Assembly: GCA_032988165.1 (NCBI GenBank)
Contig: JANTQF010000010.1
Location: 1-64,000, forward strand
DNA: 64,000 nucleotides
From: Emmonsiellopsis sp. PD_33
Lineage: Eukaryota > Ascomycota > Eurotiomycetes > Onygenales > Ajellomycetaceae
Direction of reading: 5' to 3'
Below are positions 55,958 to 64,000 of this stretch, piece after piece (position 1 is the first letter of the stretch; every line of letters begins with the position of its first letter). The notes under the pieces are model-generated. The model did not search any database. It was not told the origin of the DNA and saw nothing but the letters and a program-made list of their open reading frames with translations. A program made the position numbers and the translations under genes.

Positions 55958-57924
55958 CTAGCAGTTATACCTAAAGCCCAAATCCTCCTTATCCGTAACA
56001 TCCCGCCCCTTCTCAAACGCCCCCCTACCCTCCTCCTGCCCTTCTGCCTGCATCTTATCCCTCGCCTTATTCTCACTATCGCACAGATACCAATACGCAG
56101 CCATCGCCACGATAAGAATAAACCAATTGACGATAGCAGTAACGACGCCTTCAAAATATCGTGGTGCTGCCTGCGAAGTCCAGAGTTGCGGGGCCCCGAT
56201 GCAGCCGGCACAGTAGCCGATGAAGAACATGGTGTTGACGACGGCACGCTTGGTGTTTCCCTTTACGTTTGAGGCGCTGAGGGAGAGGAGGATTGCCATC
56301 ATGTCGGAGATGCAGGAGGCCTGGGAAGTGTGGTGAGCGGGGGATAGTTTTAGAAGAGGGCGGGAGAAGGCAGGTAATGTTGATGGAAGAAAAAGGGGCT
56401 AATAATATTTACCAGCCAAGATGCTGCAATGATGCCCCATCCAGCTGAGCTGGGGAGCTTGAGAAGGAGGAAGTTCCCAATTAGTGGGGGGATGATGAGG
56501 AGGAGGACGACGGCACTCCGGTATTTGGGGAATACCATGCAGCCGAATACTCCGATCCAGATGAAAACTATCTGGACGGCTCCGGAGGGAGAGGTGAAGA
56601 GCATGGTGTGGAAATTGTCGTAGCCAATATTGTTTAGGACGAGGGAGGCGAACTGTTTGCGGCGGTTAGTAGGAAGCCCAGGTATTTCAATTTCCGTACG
56701 GGGCAAATTATTGAAGACCTACCGTCAGTACAGGCGATGGCATAGTCAAAAGTACCCCGAATGCGAAAGAAAACCAGGCCTTCGCATCCAGCATCGCCTC
56801 TTTCAACTGGGGCAGGGAGAAATTCGTCTTATCACCACCCTCACGCTCCAACGCCAGTCTCATAATCAACACCTCCTTCTCCCTGGCGGTCAAAAACCAG
56901 GCCTTCTCCGGCCCGCTGGGCATGACGATATAAAACAAAACGCCGCATGCCATGGTCAGGGCACCGCATAAAAGGAAAAGCGTCCTCCATGGAGCAAGAG
57001 TGAGTGTTGTGTTTTTGCCGATGCCGTACATTAGGAGCGAGCCGACGACTTGGGCGAATCCATTCATTGTTATCCAAGCTCTATAAATATAATATTATTC
57101 GATTAGAGGGGCAAACTGGAAATAAAACAATGGATGTTTTCTGGTAGGTTGAACTGACCCGATACGCATGGGATGCTCCTTTTTTCGATACCATATGCTG
57201 GATATCGTGACAAAAGCCGGCGACACGGCGCCTTCTGCGAAACCAAGCATGAACCTGACGGCAGCAAATCCTGCATAGGAAGTCGGTGCAGCTAGGCACA
57301 TGCAAATACCGCCCCATATTACACTGATATAGTCAGTGTGGAATTTGTATGCGTTGGTATATTGGTAGAGCTGTACATAGTTACACCCACGAATTTCATA
57401 AGGGGTAGCCTGCTCATTAGGTAGATAAAGGGGTATTCGGAAACCAGTTGACCTATCCCAGTCGTTAGTATTATTATTATCTCGGATAGTATTAAAACAA
57501 TGCTTACCGACATAGAATATGGAGGAGCACCAAGAATATTGCGAGCCTTCGAGCTTTAGATCTGTAATGAGCCCGAAAACGGATGCATAGCTAAGGCTTT
57601 GCTTGTCCAGGTCTAGATTATTCAGTTAATATCATGAAATATACTGGACCAGGCCTTTAGATACTTGCATTGGAAGAAGAAAACGAGGCACATCTATTTC
57701 GATCTCTCCCATTAGCAACTGCTCCGGGGTAAGCCGCGAAATAGAAGAGAGCAACTTACCATCGGCAATACAACGCAGTCGATTTTTCTCAATACCCTTT
57801 TCTCTTCCTCTGGTGTAAATGATCCTATGCCCTCTTCGATTATAGGGGTATCCTGAAATCCTTTTATGCCCTTCTCCGCTGCGCTCTTCACGGAGCCACC
57901 TGGTCCATTTGAGGAGTCCGACAT
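55958..57924 (-). CDS. MFS transporter, anion:cation symporter (allantoate permease, Dal5-like), 8 exons
   Basis: Exons are 57924-57760, 57693-57669, 57612-57508, 57452-57377, 57323-57159, 57080-56723, 56652-56413 and 56320-55958, giving 498 residues. The family imports small organic anions such as allantoate, nicotinate or dipeptides with protons. Sequence marks are the cytosolic N-terminus ending TPEEEKRVLRKIDCVVLPM, then YLDKQSLSYASVFGLITDL of helix 1, FMLGFAEGAVSPAFVTISS (the family signature in helix 4), WYRKKEHPMRIGAWIT, and the paired C-terminal helices. Exon 2 ends at GCAAGT, so intron 2 is GC-AG. Every other intron is GT-AG. It faces the amidohydrolase gene across a 1-kb shared promoter. 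The substrate is unknown. Confidence 0.9.
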
Positions 57925-58953
57925 TCTTCAGAACTCCAGATGAAAGCTGTTTTTCCCCTTTTAGCCGGGCTGGCAATAGAAGAAAGGATAAGTCGGGATT
58001 ATTGAAAGACAGTGCGTGGTCCGCAATCTTGTAGCTTCCAGGCCAGCACCGCAAGAAGAAAGAACATGATGTAGATTAGTAGGGCCTGGGGGTTACACTA
58101 TATCAAGCATACCCATCCCACTTTAAGACGAACGGTAGGCACTTCGCCGGTAATTGCAGGGTGGGTAGCAGACCAGCCAAGCTGCTCCCATCCCTTCGGT
58201 AAAAGATTGCCATTACTTCAAAGATATCCCGTGCAGCTTATCGTCCTCGACGTAAACACATGAAGATAGTCGCAAACTAGTACTTCATAGTCTAGTTTAA
58301 GTTTGGTGTGACGTTGGAGAGGGCGGAGGAATTGATGGTACGTCAAAGATAGCCGGCTTGGTATGGATCGGGGTGGAGTATATCAACGGCTTGGAGTCTT
58401 GGACTTCAAGTGATTCTGCGCACCAGTTCGAGTGTGTCTCCAAAAATCCAGCCATCCTCCTATCCAGTAATTACTTTGTGAGAGCCTAGTTGTAAGACGG
58501 TAGCATTGGGGGGATAAACAGACGTCACAGCATCGGACGAGGTCCGGCTTGAGGGGTTGAGGAATGTTGGATTGCCGAGAGCATTGCTACACACTATCAG
58601 CCGACGATCCTGACATGATGCTCTAGCCAAGGATTAGATGAGAGAGCCCTCCTTAAATAGCGGGGTTCAGCCATTTCTGCTACTCAATTGTCGTTGGCTT
58701 GTCCGTCCATGGGATGCGTTGGCTATGCAGCCTGCCTATCAAAAGGGGGGAGCATAGGATAGGAGATACCGATAGCCGGACTCTCCAATCCGTCCATCCC
58801 ACTTAAGCACTTGGAATGCTATTGAGGTAGAGAGGAGTTCGGTACATATCGAGAATATCCCTGGCTATTTATTAATGCTCTGAATTGAAAGAACCAGAGA
58901 ATACCGCCCACTCATCGAAATCAACCGAGTCACCGCCGACACTCAGCGACAAT
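57925..58953. other. Divergent promoter MFS / amidohydrolase
   Basis: No gene is seen. The region should hold shared control sites, but none was assigned with confidence. Confidence 0.5.
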
Positions 58954-60285
58954 ATGTCTCTCCAACAGAAAATCAAGCCTTGGATCCGACCAGCCCAGAA
59001 GACCTACATTTTCCTAAATGCTAACGTGGTTGACCCCGTTAATGGTTCTATCCTCGAAAACCAGACTGTCAAGATCGCCGGAGGCCTCGTTGAATCCGTT
59101 ACCGTGAGCTCTAGCACCACAGAATCTACTGGAAACGATGCGATCACCATAGACCTACAAGGAAAATACATCTGCCCCGGCCTAATCGACTGCCACGTCC
59201 ATTTACTTGCCGTTCCAGGCGTAAAGGAATTACGCGACGTCGTGAACATTGATGGCACCGTCGCCAGTATGCGCCAACCTTTCGTTTGTAATGAAATGCT
59301 GCGAAGAGGATTCACATCAGTCCGAGATTGCGGCGGAGCCACCCTCCCTCTCAAAGAAGCCATCAATGATGGTGTATTTCCCGGCCCCCGACTTTTTATT
59401 TCTGGGCACGCACTTAGTCAAACCGGCGGTCACGGAGATATGCGGGGTCCCCACGACCATACTGATTGCTGCGGTGGTACAATAACTGGGCTAGGACGTA
59501 TCTGTGACGGGGTAGCGGAATGTGTCAGAACCACAAGAGATGAGCTCCGTTGTGGCGCTGACTTTATCAAGATCATGGGTGGCGGGGGCGTCGCGAGTCC
59601 AACTGATCGATTGCAAAATACCCAGTTTACGACAGAAGAAATCAAAGCAATTACAGAGGTGGCACGCTCGTATCACACTTTTGTAACTGCCCATGCCTAT
59701 ACGCCACAGGCGATTCGACACTGCGTTGACAATGGCGTTACTGGGATCGAACATGGGAACCTAATCGATGAAGACACGGCCAAGTACTTGGCTGAACGGG
59801 ATGTCTTCCTCACGCCAACATTGATAACTTATTCCGAGATGGCGTCGCCAGAGTGGACGGGTTTCCTGCCCCCTGAATCCGCCCCGAAGAATGCAGATGT
59901 CCTCAAGGTCGGCTTGCAGGCCTTGCGAATTGCAACAACGGCTGGAGTAACCTTATGTTACGGTTCAGACTTGCTAGGACCGCTTGGAGCAGCCCAGACC
60001 AAAGAGTTTAGGCTGCGCTCGCAGGTTCTGTCTGCGACACAGATCCTGCAGAGTGCCACGGTGAATGCGGCACGCATGTTGCGGCAGGATGGATTTTTGG
60101 GTCAGATTAAGGCGGGATTCTCAGCTGATTTGTTGGTGTTGAATAAGAATCCTCTTGAGGATATTTTGGTTTTCGATAACCCAGAGAAGCACCTGTTGGC
60201 TGTGGTTAAGGAGGGGCGTGTGGAAGCTAGCCGATGGTCCAAACTTCCGGAAGACGTGACGAGGCCGACTGCACTGATTGAGTGA
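58954..60285 (+). CDS. Metal-dependent amidohydrolase
   Basis: A single exon encodes 443 residues from ATG 58954. The enzyme fold is the amidohydrolase (TIM-barrel) superfamily, similar to the prolidase/imidazolonepropionase-like group. Ligands are visible in order: GLIDCHVHLL (H-x-H, metal 1), DFIKIMGGGGV (the bridging Lys), TAHAYTP (His), IEHGNLI (His) and YGSDLL (the final Asp). An N-terminal strand (YIFLNANVVDPVNG) and a C-terminal KAGFSADLLVLNKNP complete the composite beta-sandwich. An open frame continues upstream without an ATG, so this ATG is chosen. With the neighbouring permease it may form an uptake-and-hydrolysis unit. The substrate (a cyclic amide, dipeptide or lactam) is inference. 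Confidence 0.92.
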   Translation: MSLQQKIKPWIRPAQKTYIFLNANVVDPVNGSILENQTVKIAGGLVESVTVSSSTTESTGNDAITIDLQGKYICPGLIDCHVHLLAVPGVKELRDVVNIDGTVASMRQPFVCNEMLRRGFTSVRDCGGATLPLKEAINDGVFPGPRLFISGHALSQTGGHGDMRGPHDHTDCCGGTITGLGRICDGVAECVRTTRDELRCGADFIKIMGGGGVASPTDRLQNTQFTTEEIKAITEVARSYHTFVTAHAYTPQAIRHCVDNGVTGIEHGNLIDEDTAKYLAERDVFLTPTLITYSEMASPEWTGFLPPESAPKNADVLKVGLQALRIATTAGVTLCYGSDLLGPLGAAQTKEFRLRSQVLSATQILQSATVNAARMLRQDGFLGQIKAGFSADLLVLNKNPLEDILVFDNPEKHLLAVVKEGRVEASRWSKLPEDVTRPTALIE

Positions 60286-61055
60286 GCCTCCGATCTCCGA
60301 ACCATAGTTCCTCGGACAGTTCGTATGTGTATAGAAACATATCTTGATTATTTCTCAAGCCGAGAAAGTTTCCATTTCCAAATCTTGAGATTGCTTCTTG
60401 TATCCTTGCCGCGAACTTCCTGGAGAAATTGCTGCAGAGAGCCGCGTTCATGATCAAATTGATTCCCAGCCATATTACGGCCGTTGAAGCTCTCCCGGTA
60501 GTGCGATCAGGTTCCAAGGACTTGCTAATCCCTCTCTCCACATTAGTTAGTTTGCAACATTTCGGGTCTCCTTTTCATCACTTAGATTTGACCAATTGAT
60601 GGCCTGGTACGGAAGTATTGACCTAATAGACGGGCTCTCAAAAAGTAACGCTAGATGATGGAAGTTAGCAGACGAGGAAATAATAAATATCGACTTACGT
60701 TGAATCGTAAATAATCTGGAAGACGGAGCCCTGGCGTTGAAATTGGAGTTTGATATCACGTGCTGTCGTCACCTGGGCAACCCGCAGCATTTGGAAGGCA
60801 TCGACATCATCGCTGACGAGCAAGCCCGCGACACATATTCCTCTGCAAAGGAAACAGGCCGTTCGCGTGTTTTCTTCTATTATTGCTGCCAGGATCAATT
60901 ATCACAGAGACCCTTTTACGAAATAGCCACAAATCTGCGAAGCTACCTCCTTTGAGCCGCTTTCAGGAGAGGGGCATAACATCCACAAAGCATTCGCTTT
61001 GTACGCTGCCGCGACTGGATTATAACAGAAAGACAACACCGCGCCAGAGTTACCA
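60286..61055. other. Intergenic region with a possible small spliced gene (minus)
   Basis: A canonical intron-like sequence (minus strand, 60698-60651: GTAAGT, GCTAAC, TAG; 48 nt) follows a coding-like stretch (MLRVAQVTTARDIKLQFQRQ, near 60800). The peptide is not recognised. See findings. Confidence 0.35.
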
Positions 61056-62057
61056 ATGGCATCCTTTATTAATACAATGTTAGTATCTGGCCATCATCTC
61101 TTGAGCGAGCACATGCTCTATTACGGAGTTTCTAGCCCCACAGGCGGGGTCCAAGTCTCGCGCATTATCTCTATATCACGTCTGATCTTTGGATATATTG
61201 CTTACTTTTCTTGTCATAAATAGCAATGCGCGGTCAAGGGGACCGTTTCGACCGAGAGCGGCGCACAAGGGAACCACCAATTATCAGTTGAGACAATTCG
61301 CAGAGGCGACACTGGGAAGTGGGAGCTTGAGGAAGGCTGTGAGGTTGCCAGAAGGCGAAGATCTGAACGAGTGGCTCGCAGTCAATGGTATGGTTCGATA
61401 TCTTTCATCGCATCGATACTGGTGATTGGAGCGGGAACTCATGCTGACTGTGTTATTGGTCTTTGCAGTTGTGGATTTCTATAACCAGATCAACCTGCTT
61501 TACGGATCGATTACCGAATTTTGCTCGCCGCAGTCATGCCCGGAGATGAAGGCCACAGACGAGTAAGTGGATCCACATCCGTCGCGAGGCAATTACAGTG
61601 TTAAACGGATCATAGGTTTGAGTATCTGTGGCAAGACTCGGAGAACTTCAAGCGCCCAACGAAAATGCCGGCTCCGGAGTACGTTGAGCATTTGATGGCA
61701 TGGGTTCAGAGTAACATCGACAACGAGCAGATGTTTCCCAGCCGAATTGGTTAGTTATCCACCTTGATCCTAAACATTTCACGGCTTTCGACTAATTCAT
61801 TTTTTTGTGACACAGGCGTCCCTTTCCCAAAGACTTTCCCAAGCCTTTTGCGCCAACTCTTCAAGCGCCTTTACCGAGTCTATGCCCACATATACTGCCA
61901 CCACTACCCAGTGATTGTGCATTTGGGGCTCGAACCACATCTCAATACTAGCTTCAAACATTACGTCCTCTTTGTTGACGAACATAGCCTGGCGAGCGGG
62001 AAGGATTTCTGGGGGCCGCTGGGTGATTTGGTTGAAAGCATGCTTCGCAGCGACTGA
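61056..62057 (+). CDS. MOB1: Mob1/MobA, kinase activator of the septation/mitotic exit network, 5 exons
   Basis: Exons are 61056-61078, 61224-61387, 61469-61562, 61616-61749 and 61816-62057, giving 218 residues. Mob1 binds and activates the NDR/LATS kinase (Dbf2/SidB) that triggers septation. The sequence is near-complete family consensus: GTTNYQLRQFAEATLGSGSL, RKAVRLPEGEDLNEWLAVN, CSPQSCPEMKA (two zinc-ligand cysteines), YRVYAHIYCHHYPVIVHLG (two His ligands), and DEHSLASGKDFWGPLGDLV. The first exon is 23 nt and supplies MASFINTI. Introns are 52-145 nt. Confidence 0.96.
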
Positions 62058-62605
62058 GGAGGCAGGGGTTTACGAAGAATTCTTCCGTGGGTCCAACATT
62101 GGGCCTCTATTTAGGGAAATGGCGTGAGCGGGTTCTTTGGCGCTATTCAGGGAGAATGAGGGAGGATTTCTTTCTATTGCAAGCGTTTCTGGAGCTGGCG
62201 TTTGTTGGCGTGTGTATGATACCGCAACCAGGCATGATGCTTCCAATCTATAGGATTGTTGTCTATGTTTTATTCTAATCATCTCTTACTGTGTTGGCAT
62301 TTGTCCAGGCTCAAAACCCCGATGTGGAATTTCGGAATGTAATTCTGGTGTTTACTTCTACGTCATCTGGGGCGTCAAAAATACGCTGACAATACCGGAC
62401 GGTAAACGGTAAGATTGAGCCGATCGCTTTTCGTTATGCTCCAAGTCACGTGACGCTTTAACGACTGTTTGTGCCATTCGATGTCCAACGTCCAATTAAT
62501 CACGGAAGTGTAGACAACAGCAGCAATTGCACTCCCCACGCCGTTTTCCTTTCTCTCTACCCGCGTGTGCTCTACCGTCTAGTCCCCTAGAGGCCTCCCA
62601 TCACG
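62058..62605. other. Intergenic region MOB1 / ATP5
   Basis: The 3' flank of MOB1 and the ATP5 promoter, with GTCACGTGAC at 62445-62454. No gene is seen. Confidence 0.5.
62445..62454. promoter_or_regulatory. GTCACGTGAC palindrome upstream of ATP5
   Basis: A ten-base perfect palindrome lies about 150 bp before the OSCP start codon. It is a candidate CACGTG-binding-factor site. Confidence 0.45.
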
Positions 62606-63587
62606 ATGCTGTACTCCAGAACCGCCCAAACGGCCCTCCGGGCCACCGCCCACCAATTCTCCGCCGTCCCTCGGGCTGCCGCCATCGGCGGAATCAGAAC
62701 CTACGCCACGCCCGCCCAGGACTCCAAGCCTCCTGTCGCCCTCTTCGGCATCGATGGCACATATGCCAATGCTCTGGTGCGCCATTGGACCCTTTCCTCT
62801 CCACCCCGCGCGTACCGGTGTGCCGCAATTGGAATGCAAAGCCCGCGTTTAAAGATCTAACATTTTTCAAAAAATCATCCAAACAGTATACCGCAGCAGC
62901 CAAGTCGTCCAGCCTGGACCAGACCTCCAAGGCCCTCGGTGCCCTCTCGGACGTCTTCAAGAGGGATGCCAAGCTCCCCAACGTCCTCAGCGCGCCTACC
63001 CTCACGGTCTCCGATAAGGCCCAGATCGTCCAGGAGCTGCAGCGGGTTGCCGGCGGACCTGGCAAGGGCGATATCCTCAAGAACTTCCTCACCACCCTGG
63101 CTGAGAACAACAGACTGGGCGCTCTCGAGGGTGTCTGCGAGAAGTTTGCGACTCTGATGAGCGCCCACCGTGGCGAGATTGAGATGCTTGTTACCAGCGC
63201 TCAGGTATGGAAGTCGATTTGTTTGATTGGGAAGAAGAGCAGGGGATGCTGGGTCAACGGATATTTATCTGACGTGATTGTTCTTTTCGCAATTAGAAAC
63301 TCGACCAGAAGACCCTCACCCGTCTCGAAAACGCCATCGCCAAATCCGAATACAGCCAAGGCAAGAAGCTCAAGGTTATTTCCAAGGTTCGTTATATCAC
63401 ATCCGTATTCAATCTCTCGGCCAAATTGTGCCCCTGATCACCCCTTTGTTCTACGGAACTAACTCTGTACCAGATCAACCCCGACATCGTCGGCGGCCTC
63501 GTTGTCGAAGTCGGTGACCGAACAATCGATCTCAGCGTCTCGGCAAAGATCGCCAAGCTCAACAAAGCCCTCACTGACGTCCTGTAA
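62606..63587 (+). CDS. ATP5: ATP synthase subunit 5 (OSCP), 4 exons
   Basis: Exons are 62606-62776, 62887-63204, 63297-63386 and 63474-63587, giving 230 residues. OSCP links the F1 head to the peripheral stalk of mitochondrial ATP synthase. The presequence (MLYSRTAQTALRATAHQF, then GGIRTYA) is followed by the OSCP/delta domain: PPVALFGIDGTYANALYTAA, DVFKRDAKLPNVLSAPTLT, ENNRLGALEGVCEKFATLM, and AHRGEIEMLVTSAQ. The C-terminal INPDIVGGLVVEVGDRTIDL and SVSAKIAKLNKAL form the family signature. The C-terminus is complete. Confidence 0.95.
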
Positions 63588-64000
63588 AAATATTTTATCC
63601 TATTCCTACCCGTACCATATCATATCATATCTATCCTATGCCCCCCAATTGTGAACAATAGCAGAGGACAGAGAAAAATGAATTAGAAATCCATTTTGTT
63701 TCCATATATCTCTTTTACTTTGGTTCCTAAATTCTTTTTTTGCCCCTTCCCTTTACTTTTGCCTTGTACTTCCCTCAGACACAATTAACACTCACACACG
63801 TATATACATACTTCTTTTTCCCTTCCCTCTACCGTGCGCCTACTGCTGTTATGTGATAGTTTTCTCAGTGGTTGAAGATTGGATGGATGCATGGATAGTC
63901 GAAGTGCCTTTCCAATTGCCTATTCATTGACGTTTATAAACCAAACTTCTAGCCCATCCATTTTGCATCACGGATCTCCATGATCGGCTGAGGTAACTTG
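63588..64000. other. 3' flank of ATP5
   Basis: No coding sequence is seen. It is a pyrimidine-rich and AT-rich flank running to the window edge. Confidence 0.5.

Overview
The window is nuclear DNA from a filamentous ascomycete. Genes are closely packed on both strands, with short GT-AG introns (about 45-120 nt) that usually carry a CTAAC/CTAAT-like branch site. The proteins are pezizomycete-type orthologues (septin AspB/Cdc3, MobA, Rgp1, Upf2, Mia40). Two pogo/Fot1-type DNA transposons are worn by C-to-T and G-to-A transitions, the pattern of repeat-induced point mutation (RIP). Protein style points to Eurotiomycetes (Eurotiales or Onygenales), but I cannot fix the genus. No prokaryotic, viral or CRISPR features are seen.

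Layout. 1-127 is a piece of mitochondrial atp6. A five-exon Baeyer-Villiger-type monooxygenase follows (1459-3467), then a decayed kinase-like (APH family) pseudogene (about 4020-4770), a small Zn2Cys6 regulator (5611-6505), about 3 kb without a recognisable gene, and an uncharacterised acidic protein (9588-10395). A 2.05-kb pogo-like element (10830-12876, TA target duplication) lies just upstream of MIA40 (12982-14014). Next come a SAP-like membrane protein (15480-16704), a mitochondrial carrier (17263-18749), a Pom33/TMEM33 protein (20227-21344), a small acidic protein (22397-22648), septin AspB (24516-26319), thiamine pyrophosphokinase (27260-28367) and UPF2/NMD2 (29759-33788). A second pogo-like element (34219-36197) precedes an OTT_1508-like deaminase-fold protein (36639-38363). 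Then follow a small conserved-looking protein, a FAD oxidoreductase (40126-41930) and a housekeeping cluster: RFC1 (43601-47126), mitochondrial uL16m (47419-48271), RFC5 (48645-50004), COX11 (50563-51509), RRG9 (51831-52580) and RGP1 (53109-55705). The right end has a Dal5-type MFS permease divergent from an amidohydrolase, then MOB1 and the ATP synthase OSCP subunit.

How the genes relate. Two clamp-loader subunits (RFC1, RFC5) lie within 6.5 kb, and both promoters carry ACGCG-type (MBF/E2F-like) sites. Six genes encode proteins with clear mitochondrial roles (MIA40, carrier, uL16m, COX11, RRG9, OSCP), and three of the four promoters I examined for it carry CACGTG. The permease/amidohydrolase pair looks like a small nitrogen-compound uptake and hydrolysis unit. 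The accessory parts (window start, 3.5-13 kb, 34-39 kb) hold the mitochondrial insert, the pseudogene, both transposons and the deaminase.

Gene models were built by hand. Every listed multi-exon model closes in frame from ATG to stop, but none has been tested against transcripts.
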